Assembly (NCBI RefSeq): GCF_000421485.1
Contig: NZ_ATXC01000001.1
Coordinates: 1,171,087 to 1,235,086 of the forward strand
Length of the DNA: 64,000 nt
Direction: 5' to 3'
Source: Desulfurobacterium sp. TC5-1
GTDB lineage: Bacteria; Aquificota; Aquificia; Desulfurobacteriales; Desulfurobacteriaceae
Shown: positions 36,220-46,646 of the stretch, piece after piece
Numbering within the stretch: the stretch's first letter is position 1
How the letters are laid out: each line of letters begins with the position of its first letter
Notes under the pieces: generated by a model
What the model was told of the DNA's origin: nothing
What the model saw: the letters and a program-made list of their open reading frames with translations, nothing else
Database searches by the model: none
Program-made: the position numbers and the translations under genes

Positions 36220-38269
36220 AAATTTTATACTTGAGATCGGAACAGAAGAACTTCCAGCATCCTTTATAGAACCGGCACTCCAGAGCATAAAAGATCAATT
36301 TAAAAAATTACTATATGATTTCCGGCTGACGGCAGAAACAGTTGAAACGTTTGGAACACCAAGGAGATTAATACTTATTGCCACTGGAATTCCTGTAAAA
36401 GAATCTGACAGAGAAGAAATAATTACGGGCCCCTCCTGGAAAGCTGCCTTTGATGAAAATGGAAATCCAACAAAAGCAGCCGAAGGATTTGCCCGTTCAA
36501 AAGGTGTTTCCGTTAATGATCTCATAAAAATAGAAACGGAAAGGGGCGTTTACGCTGGAATAAAAAGAACGGTAAAGGGAAGAAAGACTAAAGACATCTT
36601 GTCTGAAAAAGTTCCTGAACTTATAAAAAGCATCCCTTTCAAAAAGAGCATGCGCTGGGGAAGTGGAAGTTTACGGTTTGGAAGACCAATAAGATGGATA
36701 TGTGCCGTTTTTGGTGGCGAAACCGTCAAATTTTCACTTGATGGAATAGAAAGTAAACCGTTTTCAAGGGGACACAGATTTCTTGCCCCGGAACCTTTTA
36801 ACGTTTTAGAAGTCGAAGATCTCATCACCGAACTCGAATCAAGATACGTTATAGCTGACGTAGAAAAGAGAAAATCAATTATCCTTGACAGCGCAGAAGA
36901 TTTAGCAAACCAGGCGGGCTGCATTTTAGTAGAAGATGAAGATCTGCTTGAAGAGGTAACCAATTTAGTTGAATTTCCTTATCCTATCATAGGAACCTTT
37001 GAAGAGCGCTTTCTCCAGCTTCCCGAAGAGGTTCCAATAGTTGTGATGAAAGAGCATCAAAGATACTTTTCAGTAAGAGATAAAAACGGAGACCTTAAAA
37101 ACTACTTCATAGCCGTAGCAAACATAAAACCGCCTGAAGAAGAGGTGGTAAGACAGGGATACGAAAAGGTATTAAGAGCAAGACTATCTGACGCTCTGTT
37201 TTTCTTTAAAGAAGATAGGAAGAAAAAACTGGAAGAACGTGTTCCTGAACTAAAAGGTGTCATTTTCCACGATAAACTGGGAACTATGTTTGAAAAGGTG
37301 GAAAGGCTTAAAAACCTTACCCCGAAAATTGCAAAACTGATAGACGGTGATGAGAAAAAATCAGAAAGAGCTGCGTTCCTTTCAAAGGCAGACCTTATAA
37401 CCGAAATGGTGAAAGAATTTACAGAACTCCAGGGGGTTATGGGCAAAAACTATGCTCTCCTTGATGGTGAAGACGAAGAAGTAGCGGAAGCTATATTTGA
37501 ACAGTATTTACCACGATTTTCAGATGATAGAACGGCAGAAACAAAAACCGGTATAGCACTCTCTCTCGCAGAAAAGTTTGACAACATTGTCGGTTTCTTC
37601 GGTGTTGGATTAAAACCTACAGGTTCAATGGATCCTTTTGCCCTCAGAAGAAACGCCATAGGAATAATCAGAACGTTAACGGAAAACGGTATTCTTATAG
37701 ACATAATGGAAGTTGCAAAACTTACATTTGACACATACAGAAATCAGGGGAAAAAGCTCCCCGAAAGTAACCCCGAAGAAGTAGTAAACTTCATAAAAGA
37801 GAGGCTAAAAGCACTGCTTTCTGAAAGGTTCCGTCAGGACACGGTGGATGCTGTCCTTGATGTAACAGACAACCTGACCGACGCCGTAGAAAGAATAAAA
37901 GCAATAGACGAACTTAGAAGTGACGAGGACTTTGAGCCCGTACTGATAACAATGAGAAGGGTCATGAACATAATTCCTGAAGATTTCACTGCTGACGAGA
38001 AAGAGATAGAGACGGACAACGAATACGAAAAACAGCTCTTAGAAGCTTTCAACCGCGTAAAAGCAGAGATTGAAAACGACATAAAAAGTGGCGACTACAA
38101 ATCCGCACTCCTGAGGATAGGCAACCTTAAAAAGAACGTTGACCTCTTTTTTGACAACGTTATGGTTATGGATAAAGATGAAAAGGTCAAAAACCGCAGA
38201 CTGTCCATTTTAAAGCTAATTTCAGAAACTCTTTCGCAACTTGCGAACTTTAGAAATATTAGAAGTTAG
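36209..38269 (+). CDS. glyS: Glycyl-tRNA synthetase beta subunit
   Basis: 686 residues, standard Gly[20 protein letters not shown] at the N terminus, central [21 protein letters not shown]-like [16 protein letters not shown] and [14 protein letters not shown], and a C-terminal anticodon-binding (DALR) domain. The start is GTG 36209, 8 nt after AGAGGT, within the end of glyQ. ppdK follows by 11 bp. Confidence 0.95.
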   Translation: MKAENFILEIGTEELPASFIEPALQSIKDQFKKLLYDFRLTAETVETFGTPRRLILIATGIPVKESDREEIITGPSWKAAFDENGNPTKAAEGFARSKGVSVNDLIKIETERGVYAGIKRTVKGRKTKDILSEKVPELIKSIPFKKSMRWGSGSLRFGRPIRWICAVFGGETVKFSLDGIESKPFSRGHRFLAPEPFNVLEVEDLITELESRYVIADVEKRKSIILDSAEDLANQAGCILVEDEDLLEEVTNLVEFPYPIIGTFEERFLQLPEEVPIVVMKEHQRYFSVRDKNGDLKNYFIAVANIKPPEEEVVRQGYEKVLRARLSDALFFFKEDRKKKLEERVPELKGVIFHDKLGTMFEKVERLKNLTPKIAKLIDGDEKKSERAAFLSKADLITEMVKEFTELQGVMGKNYALLDGEDEEVAEAIFEQYLPRFSDDRTAETKTGIALSLAEKFDNIVGFFGVGLKPTGSMDPFALRRNAIGIIRTLTENGILIDIMEVAKLTFDTYRNQGKKLPESNPEEVVNFIKERLKALLSERFRQDTVDAVLDVTDNLTDAVERIKAIDELRSDEDFEPVLITMRRVMNIIPEDFTADEKEIETDNEYEKQLLEAFNRVKAEIENDIKSGDYKSALLRIGNLKKNVDLFFDNVMVMDKDEKVKNRRLSILKLISETLSQLANFRNIRS

Positions 38270-38280
38270 GGGGCGGCATA

Positions 38281-40959
38281 ATGGCTAAGAGAGTCTATTT
38301 CTTTGGAAACGGAAAGGCAGACGGAACCGCACAAATGAAGGATTTGTTAGGCGGCAAAGGGGCTAACCTTGCCGAAATGACAAACCTTGGATTACCTGTT
38401 CCACCGGGTATTACGATAACAACAGAGGTGTGTAAGGAATACTTTCAGCTTGGACAAAAGTTTCCTGAAGGACTATGGGATGAGATCCTTGAAGGAATGA
38501 AAAAGATTGAAGAAGTTGTTGGCAAGAAGTTCGGCGACAGAAAAATGCCACTTCTTGTAGCTGTTCGTTCAGGTGCTCCAGTCTCCATGCCCGGAATGAT
38601 GGATACGATTCTTAACCTGGGTCTTAACGACGAATCTGTGGAAGGCCTTGCTGAAAGCACGGGAAATGAGAGATTCGCATGGGATTCTTATAGAAGATTT
38701 ATACAGATGTTCGGAAACGTCGTTATGGGTATTCCACACGAAAAGTTTGAAGAAATCTTAGAAGCAAAGAAAAAAGAAGTCGGTGCAGAAGCTGATATAG
38801 ATCTTACCGCAGAAGATTTTAAAGACATCGTCAAAAAGTACAAAGAGATGATTAAGAGGGAAACTGGACAGGAATTCCCCCAGGACCCTTACAGGCAACT
38901 TGAAATGGCAGTAAGGGCTGTTTTTGACTCCTGGAACAACCCGAGAGCCATAAGGTACAGAGAAATCAACAAAATCCCCGAAGATTACGGAACAGCGGTT
39001 AACGTTGTTGCAATGGTCTTTGGAAACATGGGAGATACTTCAGGAACAGGTGTTGCGTTTACACGTAACCCTTCAACAGGTGAAAATGAATTCTACGGCG
39101 AATATCTCAAAAACGCGCAGGGAGAAGATGTCGTTGCCGGTATAAGAACACCACAACCGCTCAGAAAATCACAGAAAACTGACGATTCTCAAGTATCCCT
39201 TGAAGAGGAATTCCCTGAGGTTTACAAAGAGCTTGAAAGAATAAGAGATATACTTGAGAAGCACTACAGAGATATGCAGGACATAGAGTTCACTATAGAA
39301 AACGGCAAGCTATACATGCTTCAAACAAGAACAGGCAAGAGAACGGCAAGAGCAGCTGTAAAGATCGCCGTTGACCTTGTAAAAGAAGGACTTATAACAA
39401 AAGAAGAAGCCATTATGAGAATAGACCCTTCACTAATCAACCAGCTTCTCCACCCTATGATTGACGAAGAGGACAAGAAGAGGGCAATTGCAGAGGGAAG
39501 ACTCATAACAAAAGGACTACCAGCTGCTCCGGGCGCTGTATCTGGAAAGGTTGTTTTCTCTGCTGATGAAGCCGTTGAAATGAAAGAGAAAGGTGAAAGG
39601 GTGATTCTTGTAAGACATGAAACTTCACCTGAAGACATTCACGGAATGCACGCAGCTGAAGGTATCCTAACGGCAAGAGGCGGCATGACTTCACATGCAG
39701 CTGTTGTTGCAAGAGGAATGGGTAAAACATGCATTGTAGGTGCCGAAACAATAACCGTTGACTACGACAAGCAGGAATTCAGAGTTGGTGATATTGTTGT
39801 CAAAAAAGGCGACATCATCACCATAGACGGTTCAACCGGTGAAATTTTCCACGGCGAAATAAAAACCATTCCGGCTAACATTTCAGGTGAGTTTGAAGAA
39901 CTGATGAAGTGGGCCGATGAAATAAGAGACCTCAAGGTAAGGGTCAATGCAGATACACCTGAAGATGCCCTTCAGGGAAGAAAGTTTGGCGCTGAAGGTA
40001 TAGGCTTGTGCAGAACAGAACATATGTTCTTCAACGAAGAAAGAATCCCGGTTGTTAGAGAAATGATCCTCGCAAAGACAAAAGAAGAGAGAGAAAAGGC
40101 CCTCAAAAAACTCCTTCCAATGCAAAAGAGTGACTTCAAAGCAATCTTTGAAGTTATGGACGGGCTTCCGGTAAACATAAGACTCCTTGACCCACCACTT
40201 CATGAATTCCTTCCAAAGACAGAAGAGGAGTTTGAAAAGACCGCTAAAGAAATGGGAATATCCGTTGAAGAGATAAAGAGAAGGGCTGAAGAGCTCCATG
40301 AAGTTAACCCCATGCTTGGACTTAGAGGTTCAAGGCTCGGTATTGCCTACCCTGAAATATACGAAATGCAGGTAAGAGCAATAATAGAAGCCGCGTGCGA
40401 GTGCAAGAAAGAAGGTATAGAAGTCAAACCGGAAATAATGCTCCCTCTCATTGCAGACGATAGAGAACTTGCAGAGCTTAAAAGAATGATAGACCGGGTT
40501 GCTGCAGAAGTGTTTGTTGAAACAGGCGTAGAAGTTCCTTATCAGGTTGGAACGATGATAGAGATACCGAGGGCAGCTCTCATAGCAGATCAACTTGCAA
40601 GAGATGCTGAATACTTTTCATTCGGAACAAACGACCTCACACAGATGACCTTTGGCCTTTCAAGGGACGATGCCGGAAAGTTCATCGGAAAATATGTGGA
40701 AAAGGGCATCCTCAAAGGCGATCCATTTATGCATATTGACGAAAATGGTGTTGGACAACTCATAAAAATCGCTATAGAAAAAGGAAACCGTATTAGACCA
40801 AACATCAAAACGGGTGTCTGTGGTGAACACGGTGGAGACCCACGCTCAATCAACTTCTTCCAGCAAGCTGGCATCCAGTACGTAAGTCCATCACCGTTTA
40901 GAGTTCCAATAGCAAGACTTGCAGCAGCACAGGCGAAGATTAGATTAAATACCAAATAA
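38281..40959 (+). CDS. ppdK: Pyruvate, phosphate dikinase
   Basis: Interconverts pyruvate + ATP + Pi and PEP + AMP + PPi, important for gluconeogenesis in autotrophs. 892 residues: ATP-grasp domain (KGANLAEMTNLGLPVPPGIT; AVRSGAPVSMPGMMDTILN), phosphohistidine domain with GGMTSHAAVVARGMG (about 460-475), and the barrel with GLCRTEHMFF, FGTNDLTQM and catalytic Cys in GVCGEHGGDPRS. It follows glyS with GGGGG upstream and ends at a strong terminator. It is a full enzyme, in contrast to the degenerate relative at 15888-17477. Confidence 0.97.
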   Translation: MAKRVYFFGNGKADGTAQMKDLLGGKGANLAEMTNLGLPVPPGITITTEVCKEYFQLGQKFPEGLWDEILEGMKKIEEVVGKKFGDRKMPLLVAVRSGAPVSMPGMMDTILNLGLNDESVEGLAESTGNERFAWDSYRRFIQMFGNVVMGIPHEKFEEILEAKKKEVGAEADIDLTAEDFKDIVKKYKEMIKRETGQEFPQDPYRQLEMAVRAVFDSWNNPRAIRYREINKIPEDYGTAVNVVAMVFGNMGDTSGTGVAFTRNPSTGENEFYGEYLKNAQGEDVVAGIRTPQPLRKSQKTDDSQVSLEEEFPEVYKELERIRDILEKHYRDMQDIEFTIENGKLYMLQTRTGKRTARAAVKIAVDLVKEGLITKEEAIMRIDPSLINQLLHPMIDEEDKKRAIAEGRLITKGLPAAPGAVSGKVVFSADEAVEMKEKGERVILVRHETSPEDIHGMHAAEGILTARGGMTSHAAVVARGMGKTCIVGAETITVDYDKQEFRVGDIVVKKGDIITIDGSTGEIFHGEIKTIPANISGEFEELMKWADEIRDLKVRVNADTPEDALQGRKFGAEGIGLCRTEHMFFNEERIPVVREMILAKTKEEREKALKKLLPMQKSDFKAIFEVMDGLPVNIRLLDPPLHEFLPKTEEEFEKTAKEMGISVEEIKRRAEELHEVNPMLGLRGSRLGIAYPEIYEMQVRAIIEAACECKKEGIEVKPEIMLPLIADDRELAELKRMIDRVAAEVFVETGVEVPYQVGTMIEIPRAALIADQLARDAEYFSFGTNDLTQMTFGLSRDDAGKFIGKYVEKGILKGDPFMHIDENGVGQLIKIAIEKGNRIRPNIKTGVCGEHGGDPRSINFFQQAGIQYVSPSPFRVPIARLAAAQAKIRLNTK

Positions 40960-40984
40960 AAAAAGGGGGGTACCCCCCTTTTTT
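40959..40984 (+). terminator. Strong terminator after ppdK
   Basis: A perfect palindrome, A6G6TAC6T6, begins at the ppdK stop. The G/C stem plus U-run is a classic intrinsic terminator and is symmetrical enough to work on both strands. Confidence 0.85.
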
Positions 40985-41011
40985 CAAATAAATTTAACCT
41001 GAGGTGAGACC

Positions 41012-41914
41012 ATGAGACGTCTTATTTATCTTGCTATTGCAGTTGCTGCAACCACATCATTTTCATGTGCCCAGACCCAGACAGCACAGACCGGCACAGC
41101 AAATTCAAAAGACGTAAAAACGCTCATCAAAAAAATGTTCGGTCACGCGGGCGGAAAAAATCTTGAGCTTGTTGATGTAGAACCAACAAATAAAACGGTA
41201 ACCCTGAGAGCATACAAGTTAAAATTCAAAGACAAAGCGGGAAGCAGATACATCTATGGCTACGTATGGATGACAGACAACGGTAAAAAAATGGCTTTAA
41301 AGCTTTACAGATTTGACTCAGAAACAAAGGGAGGCATGCCGCTTGCATCTGTAATAGAACCAAAAAAACGGGAAGAAATGATCAAAACCGATTTAACCTG
41401 GTTTAAAAAAATACTCAAAGAACTTAACGAAAACAACATACCTCATGTTGTCGGAAACGGCAACAAAACCGTATATATAGTATGGGATGTCTACTGCCCA
41501 TTCTGCTACGAAAACTTCTCAAAAGTTGCAGAGTCTTTAAAGAAAGGGATAAAGCTCGTTTTCGTACCTCTTCCCGTTCACGGTCAACGTTCTATAAAAG
41601 GTTTTGTCTACTACACCTACCTTGCCAGAAAATATGGAGCCCAGAAAGCGATGGGACACATATTCATGAGAGGAAACGGAAACTTCATAAAATTTAACAA
41701 GAGTTTAGCTGAAGAGGTCGCAAAGAACTACAACAAAATACCGGAAAAAGAGAGAAAAGAGCTTGAGAAATTCTACACAAAAATCAGAGCTGACCTGCTT
41801 AAAAAAGGCATAAATGCAACGCCAACAATCATCTACATTCCGCCAGGCGAAAAGAACAAAGGATACATCCATAGAGGATTTATTCCTTTCAACCAGCTCT
41901 TCAAGTTAAAGTAA
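41012..41914 (+). CDS. DsbC/DsbG-like thiol:disulfide protein, probable lipoprotein
   Basis: 300 residues. The N terminus is an export signal ending SFSC (Cys about 19), a loose lipobox, followed by a polar linker. The C-terminal part is a thioredoxin fold with active site DVYCPFCYENF and cis-Pro loop NATPT, with the GQRSIKGFVYYTYLA helical insert of DsbC/G. About 60-130 could be the dimerisation domain. Expected place: periplasm, isomerising or reducing disulfides. It precedes an ABC ATPase by 2 bp. Confidence 0.82.
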   Translation: MRRLIYLAIAVAATTSFSCAQTQTAQTGTANSKDVKTLIKKMFGHAGGKNLELVDVEPTNKTVTLRAYKLKFKDKAGSRYIYGYVWMTDNGKKMALKLYRFDSETKGGMPLASVIEPKKREEMIKTDLTWFKKILKELNENNIPHVVGNGNKTVYIVWDVYCPFCYENFSKVAESLKKGIKLVFVPLPVHGQRSIKGFVYYTYLARKYGAQKAMGHIFMRGNGNFIKFNKSLAEEVAKNYNKIPEKERKELEKFYTKIRADLLKKGINATPTIIYIPPGEKNKGYIHRGFIPFNQLFKLK

Positions 41915-41916
41915 CG

Positions 41917-42708
41917 ATGAAAAACCACGGTATTGAGCTTAAAAACTTAACCGTAGGTTACAACATAAAAAAGCCCCTGATTAAGGGGCTCTCTCTATTT
42001 ATGGATGAAGGAGAGTTCTGGGTAGTCGTAGGACCTAACGGGGCTGGAAAGTCAACACTTTTAAAAACCATATTAGGAATAGTTCCGCCGCTTGATGGTG
42101 AAATCTACATCCACGGCGTCAACTGTACAGATACAGGCTATTGTGAAGAAAAGCAGTTTCTAAGTTACGTCCCCCAGATGGAAAGTTACTCAAAAATCTT
42201 TCCGGCAACCGCCTTTGACATCGTAGTGTCAGGACTGTTCCCGAGAAAAGGACACTTTGAACCTGTAACCAAGAAGGATAAAGAGCTGGCTCTTCACTGG
42301 CTGAGAACACTTGAACTTGACCATCTCGCCGATAAACCCTTTTCAAAACTCTCAGGAGGACAGCAGAGAAAAATTCTCATAGCAAGAGCCCTTGTGGGTA
42401 ATCCCCACTACCTATTCCTCGACGAACCCACAACCGGCGTAGATATCAAAAGCTCAAGAAAGATTCTCAACATAATAGCCAGCCTCAACAAAAATAAAAA
42501 GTTTGGTATTCTTATGGTTACCCACGACCTGAATTTCGTCTGGCCGTACATTGAAAAGGTAATCATCGTTGGAAACGGCAAATTTGTAGCTGGAAAAAAA
42601 GAGAAAATAATAAACGAACGAGTTCTATCGGAAATTTACGGAGTAAATGTAAAGATTATCGAAACTCCAGGAGGTCCCATATTCCTTATAGGAGACAAAC
42701 ATTATTGA
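41917..42708 (+). CDS. ABC transporter ATP-binding protein, metal (ZnuC/FepC-like) type
   Basis: 263 residues with Walker A GPNGAGKSTLL, signature LSGGQQRKILIARAL, Walker B YLFLDEPTTGVD and H-loop MVTHDLNFV. The layout (VPQMESYSKIFPATAFDIVVSGL) is that of zinc/manganese or iron-chelate importers. No permease or binding protein gene adjoins it; the next gene is convergent and overlaps by 7 bp. It is probably co-transcribed with the Dsb-like lipoprotein gene. Confidence 0.85.
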   Translation: MKNHGIELKNLTVGYNIKKPLIKGLSLFMDEGEFWVVVGPNGAGKSTLLKTILGIVPPLDGEIYIHGVNCTDTGYCEEKQFLSYVPQMESYSKIFPATAFDIVVSGLFPRKGHFEPVTKKDKELALHWLRTLELDHLADKPFSKLSGGQQRKILIARALVGNPHYLFLDEPTTGVDIKSSRKILNIIASLNKNKKFGILMVTHDLNFVWPYIEKVIIVGNGKFVAGKKEKIINERVLSEIYGVNVKIIETPGGPIFLIGDKHY

Positions 42709-43676
42709 AAGAGAGCACTTTCAATTACTTTGAAGAGTTCCTCTTTTAATCTTTCAAGTCCTCCTTCACCGGCATATTCAAACCCTGCCGCCATAACATG
42801 TCCACCACCACCAAACTTCCTTGAAATGTCAGCAACATCCACTTTCCCTTTAGAACGGAGAGAAACCTTCCACTTTCCTGCTTCATACTCTTTAAAAAAC
42901 ACAGCCACTTCAACGCCGTCAATTGATCTGGGGTACTTTATAAAACCTTCCGTTTCCTCAATACCAGCACCTGTTTCTTCAATAAATCTTTGATAAAGCG
43001 TAATGTAAGCAATTTTTCCATCAAGAGCAAAGTCTAAAGTTTCAAGAACCTTTTGAAGCAACTTTATTCTGGTTACCCGATTCCTTTCGAAAAGGTTCTT
43101 TATAACAGTGTAAGGATTTATCCCTTTCTCAAGTAAAAACGCAGCATTTCTCAACGTTTGAGGTGTTGTAGAGCTGTAACCAAAACTCCCCGTATCGGTA
43201 ACCATACCTGTATATATCGGAAGAGCTACATCATAATCTATAAGCTCTTCTCCTATCAGTTTCATTATTTCAAGAGAAAGCTCGCACGTGCTCGGCATAG
43301 AAGGTTCAACTATTGCAAACGTACTCTGGGGATTTGCCGTTGCATGGTGATCTATAACAAGAGAATTTCTTGCCGAAATGGATTCAAAACCTGTTCTTGA
43401 AAGTTCTGAAACATCAAGAATTATAGCCCAATCAAACTGTTCTTCTATCTTTTTTGAAGAGACAATTTTCCCTACATTAGGCAAAAAGTCATAAAAATAG
43501 GGAACCTCATCGTAAAGAATCACTTTTACATTACTTTTAAGTTTCCTCAAAAAATTGAACCACCCGAGAGCACTTCCTATCGCATCACCATCTGGATTTT
43601 TATGGGATGTAATAAGTATCCTTCCTCCCATATTCTCTATAAGCTGAGCAACCTCTCTCCTTGTCATTATTTTCAA
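42702..43676 (-). CDS. DHH-family phosphoesterase, NrnA type
   Basis: 324 residues: DHH domain (SHKNPDGDAIGSALGW; VIDHHATANP; YTGMVTDTGSFGYSS) and DHHA1 domain ending KFGGGGHVMAAGFEY. NrnA proteins degrade short oligoribonucleotides and pAp. TTG 43676 overlaps the rbfA stop (TTGA) and has AGGAGA six bases upstream; ATG 43667 is the alternative. The rbfA-nrnA pairing is common in bacteria and supports the call. Confidence 0.9.
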   Translation of the reverse strand: MKIMTRREVAQLIENMGGRILITSHKNPDGDAIGSALGWFNFLRKLKSNVKVILYDEVPYFYDFLPNVGKIVSSKKIEEQFDWAIILDVSELSRTGFESISARNSLVIDHHATANPQSTFAIVEPSMPSTCELSLEIMKLIGEELIDYDVALPIYTGMVTDTGSFGYSSTTPQTLRNAAFLLEKGINPYTVIKNLFERNRVTRIKLLQKVLETLDFALDGKIAYITLYQRFIEETGAGIEETEGFIKYPRSIDGVEVAVFFKEYEAGKWKVSLRSKGKVDVADISRKFGGGGHVMAAGFEYAGEGGLERLKEELFKVIESALFQ

Positions 43677-43987
43677 CGCACGTCTCCTAACATAATATCA
43701 GGTGCTACTTTAAACTCAGGTCTTGGAACAACTTTCATCCTGAGACGCTTCCCAAGCAGGTGATGGATATATCCGGCTGCGTGATTAAGCACATTCACCA
43801 TCACTGCCGCCTCTTCACTCTTTAAAGCGGAAATATAAACAACTGCCTTCCGCCCGTCCTTTGAAACATCAACGGAAAAGACAGAAACAAAAGATACACC
43901 TTCCGGTTTATCTATCTCAAATGTGATGATGTCAGAAATTTCCCTTCTTAAAAGAGACTCTATTCTCTCCTTACGCCTATTTTTCAT
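43673..43987 (-). CDS. rbfA: Ribosome-binding factor A
   Basis: 104 residues, the short KH-like RbfA: RKERIESLLRREISDIITFE, FVSVFSVDVSKDGRKAVVYI and the C-terminal LRMKVVPRPEFKVAPDIMLG. It helps 16S rRNA processing and 30S maturation. It overlaps pmbA and nrnA by 4 bp each. It is far from nusA; infB is missing from both loci. Confidence 0.92.
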   Translation of the reverse strand: MKNRRKERIESLLRREISDIITFEIDKPEGVSFVSVFSVDVSKDGRKAVVYISALKSEEAAVMVNVLNHAAGYIHHLLGKRLRMKVVPRPEFKVAPDIMLGDVR

Positions 43988-45312
43988 ACGCCACCAACCG
44001 TAAGTTCTTTAACTAAAACAGACGGACTGCTTATATTTCCTATCCACCTGCTATCCCTTCCAACCTCACTTATGTTGTTTAAGAGATGCTTAACGTTGCC
44101 TGCAACAGTACATCCAACAACAGGCTGAACAACACTACCTTCTTTTAAAAGAAGGCCGCTGACACCGATAGAAAACTCACCAGAAATAGGATTAATGGTG
44201 TGAATGCCCATTGCGTCGGTTATAACCAAAACCTCTTCCGGCGTTCTTACAAGACTTTCAAAAGACAGAGCTCCGGGCTCAACTACAAGATTCGTAACGC
44301 CAGGTTGTGGAAGGGAAGCAATACCGGTTCTTATACCGTTTCCGGTAGTTGGATGGTTCAACCTCCTGGCTGAGTATATATCAACTAAAAAGTTTTTGAG
44401 AACACCTCTCTCTATAATGGCTTTCTTCCTGGTAACTGTTCCCTCATCATCGTAGGGTCTCGAACCGATTCCATCCTCAAGGTGGGGATTATCGTATATG
44501 GAAAGAACATGACTTGCAACTTCAAATCCCAATTTACCGGCAAACAGGGACTTTTTGCGCAAAACATTGTTACCCAAAAACCCTGCAGATAGAGCATCTA
44601 TAAGCTCAGCAAAAACAACGTTCTTGAATATAACAGGTATCTTTCTCGTTTTCATTGGTTTTGCACCTAAAAGAGAAACCGCATTTTCAACAGCTCTCAT
44701 CGCAACAATATCGGTATTAAGCTGAGAAAAATGTCTAACAATATCAAAATCCCAGCCCATCTGACTGTCACCGTTCTCTTCCGCCTTGAGCATAACACTA
44801 AGTGAAAAAGAAGTTGTCTCGTAAGAGAAAGAGTGATCGTTCGAGTTGTAATAGAAAACCCTAGTAATAGAGTCATTGTAGGACGCCTTTCTTACAACTT
44901 TCACCCTTTTATCAATAGAACGAACTTTCTCCTCAAGCTGGCGTGCTACTTCAACCTTTCTTTCAATGGAAATATCTCTGAAATTTTCATCAGAAAGAGG
45001 AAAGTCAAGTGAAGCTTGAGCAGGCATAGAAAGCTCGTACTCATCAGGATCAGCACCCCTTGCGTTCTCCCTGGCACACTCAATAGCTATCCTTATTCCA
45101 TCATCACTCGTATCTCTGGTGTAGGCAAAACCGAGACGGTCATCAACGATAACCCGTATAGCAACGCCTTTTTTAACGGGAACCTTAATCTTTTCCACAG
45201 TCCCATCCTTAACTTCAACACTATAGCCTTCAGTGGAAACAGCATATATATCAAACTTTCCTATATCTTGCTTCTTCAGGATGCTTATTACCCTTTCAAG
45301 TCCTCTTTCCAT
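43984..45312 (-). CDS. pmbA: TldE/PmbA-family metalloprotease homologue
   Basis: 442 residues, with VKKGVAIRVIVDDRLGFAYT near the N terminus and the C-terminal GNVKHLLNNISEVGRD, NGIRTGIASLPQPGVTNLVVEPG and NPISGEFSIGVSGLL of the family. In E. coli, TldD and TldE form a protease that processes small peptides. The HExxxH zinc motif of TldD is not seen, so this is the TldE partner; no tldD is in the window. Confidence 0.88.
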   Translation of the reverse strand: MERGLERVISILKKQDIGKFDIYAVSTEGYSVEVKDGTVEKIKVPVKKGVAIRVIVDDRLGFAYTRDTSDDGIRIAIECARENARGADPDEYELSMPAQASLDFPLSDENFRDISIERKVEVARQLEEKVRSIDKRVKVVRKASYNDSITRVFYYNSNDHSFSYETTSFSLSVMLKAEENGDSQMGWDFDIVRHFSQLNTDIVAMRAVENAVSLLGAKPMKTRKIPVIFKNVVFAELIDALSAGFLGNNVLRKKSLFAGKLGFEVASHVLSIYDNPHLEDGIGSRPYDDEGTVTRKKAIIERGVLKNFLVDIYSARRLNHPTTGNGIRTGIASLPQPGVTNLVVEPGALSFESLVRTPEEVLVITDAMGIHTINPISGEFSIGVSGLLLKEGSVVQPVVGCTVAGNVKHLLNNISEVGRDSRWIGNISSPSVLVKELTVGGV

Positions 45313-45342
45313 AAACAGCCTCCTGTGTTAAGCCTGCCTATT

Positions 45343-45936
45343 CTACAGGTTTTCAAAAAATGAAACAACCTCTCTCTGCCTGCCGCATGTCTTTTCACCT
45401 TCAGGACAAACACCTGTCATGTAACAGGCAGGGCCAACTTTCTCAAAAATTTCCGGGAGTTTCTCCCTCAAAAGTTTAAGCATCTTAACAGCCATTTCTC
45501 TTATTTCCCACTGAGCCCTGTTGCAGGTTCTCAATCTTAAAAAATGAATAAGCTCCCTTCCACTCATTGTAAACACGATCCTTGTAGAACAGGCGTTGGG
45601 GAGAACAAACCTCGCATCTTCTTTGGGAACACCTTTTTCTACAAAAGACTCATAAACGCTACCGAGAAAGGACATTACTTCGTCAAAAGAGAACCTTCCC
45701 ATTTCTGTTTCAACGTACTTATCTTCAAGAGATTCTGGCTTCACATAGGGAAATTTTTTCATAGAAACATACCTTTGAGACTGCTGACTGTAAGAAGCCG
45801 GCCTGTGACGTACAAGTTGATGGGAGCATGCTCTTGATATCCCATCTACAAGGAATGTAAAAAAAACATGCTTTTCTAATTCCTCTTTTTTAATATCAAT
45901 ATCTGGAATGTTGAAATCAAGAAGTATAACTTTCAT
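45343..45936 (-). CDS. thyX: FAD-dependent thymidylate synthase
   Basis: Makes dTMP from dUMP with FAD and NADPH. 197 residues with the ThyX motif RHRPASYSQQSQRY, plus GRELIHFLRLRTCNRAQWEIREMA. The C terminus carries GVCPEGEKTCGR, with extra cysteines. ATG 45936 follows AGGGGTGATT, whose GTGA is the queC stop region. It fits with the dCMP deaminase at 2693. Confidence 0.94.
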   Translation of the reverse strand: MKVILLDFNIPDIDIKKEELEKHVFFTFLVDGISRACSHQLVRHRPASYSQQSQRYVSMKKFPYVKPESLEDKYVETEMGRFSFDEVMSFLGSVYESFVEKGVPKEDARFVLPNACSTRIVFTMSGRELIHFLRLRTCNRAQWEIREMAVKMLKLLREKLPEIFEKVGPACYMTGVCPEGEKTCGRQREVVSFFENL

Positions 45937-45938
45937 AA

Positions 45939-46646
45939 TCACCCCTGAATTTTTCCTTCCTGCTTTAGCCGTCTTATAAGATGATCCTCTTCCCCAACTT
46001 CTTCCCAGCCTTTAGCCCTCAAAATACAGCTATCACATTTGCCACACGGAATTTCACCACCCCTGTAACATGAAATAGAGTATGAATAATCGGCACCAAG
46101 GGAAAGGCCAAGTTTAATTATTTCCCCTTTCGTCAACCTTATTAAGGGAGCGTGAATGTGCCATCTGCCACCTTCAGCACCTACCTTCGTTCCCCTATTT
46201 AACGCTTCTTCCATAGACTTAAGGAACTCGGGTCTGCAATCTGGATATCCACTGTAATCAACCGCATTCCATCCGCCAGCTATATCTGTACACCCTTTAG
46301 TTTCCGCATAAGCAGCCGCTATGGAAACGAAAATACCATTTCTAAAGGGAACATATGTAACGGGGATACCTCTTTCTTTTATTTCTTCAATACTGTGGGC
46401 TTCCGGCACATCTATATTTTTATCTGTGAGAGCTGAACCGCCAATTTTTGAAAGGTCAATCTCAAAAAGCTTGTGCTCTTTAACACCTGCATTTTCAGCA
46501 ATCTTCTTTGCCATTTCAACTTCTATACTGTGCCTTTGCCCGTAAAAGAACGTTATTGCATACACATCGCTAAAATGGTTTTTAGCCCAGTAAAGGACGG
46601 TCGTTGAATCGAGACCACCGGAAAGAATAACAACGCAGGAACTCAT
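45939..46646 (-). CDS. queC: 7-cyano-7-deazaguanine synthase
   Basis: Converts 7-carboxy-7-deazaguanine to preQ0 in queuosine synthesis. 235 residues: PP-loop [27 protein letters not shown], and the C-terminal zinc site [18 protein letters not shown] 46646 overlaps the preceding lipoprotein stop (TGATG), with GAGG 7 nt upstream. Other queuosine genes are not visible here. Confidence 0.95.
   Translation of the reverse strand: MSSCVVILSGGLDSTTVLYWAKNHFSDVYAITFFYGQRHSIEVEMAKKIAENAGVKEHKLFEIDLSKIGGSALTDKNIDVPEAHSIEEIKERGIPVTYVPFRNGIFVSIAAAYAETKGCTDIAGGWNAVDYSGYPDCRPEFLKSMEEALNRGTKVGAEGGRWHIHAPLIRLTKGEIIKLGLSLGADYSYSISCYRGGEIPCGKCDSCILRAKGWEEVGEEDHLIRRLKQEGKIQG

Noticed and set aside
40959-40984. 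Perfect palindrome as a protein-binding operator
   Set aside because: The G/C stem followed by T-run at a stop codon is a standard intrinsic terminator.
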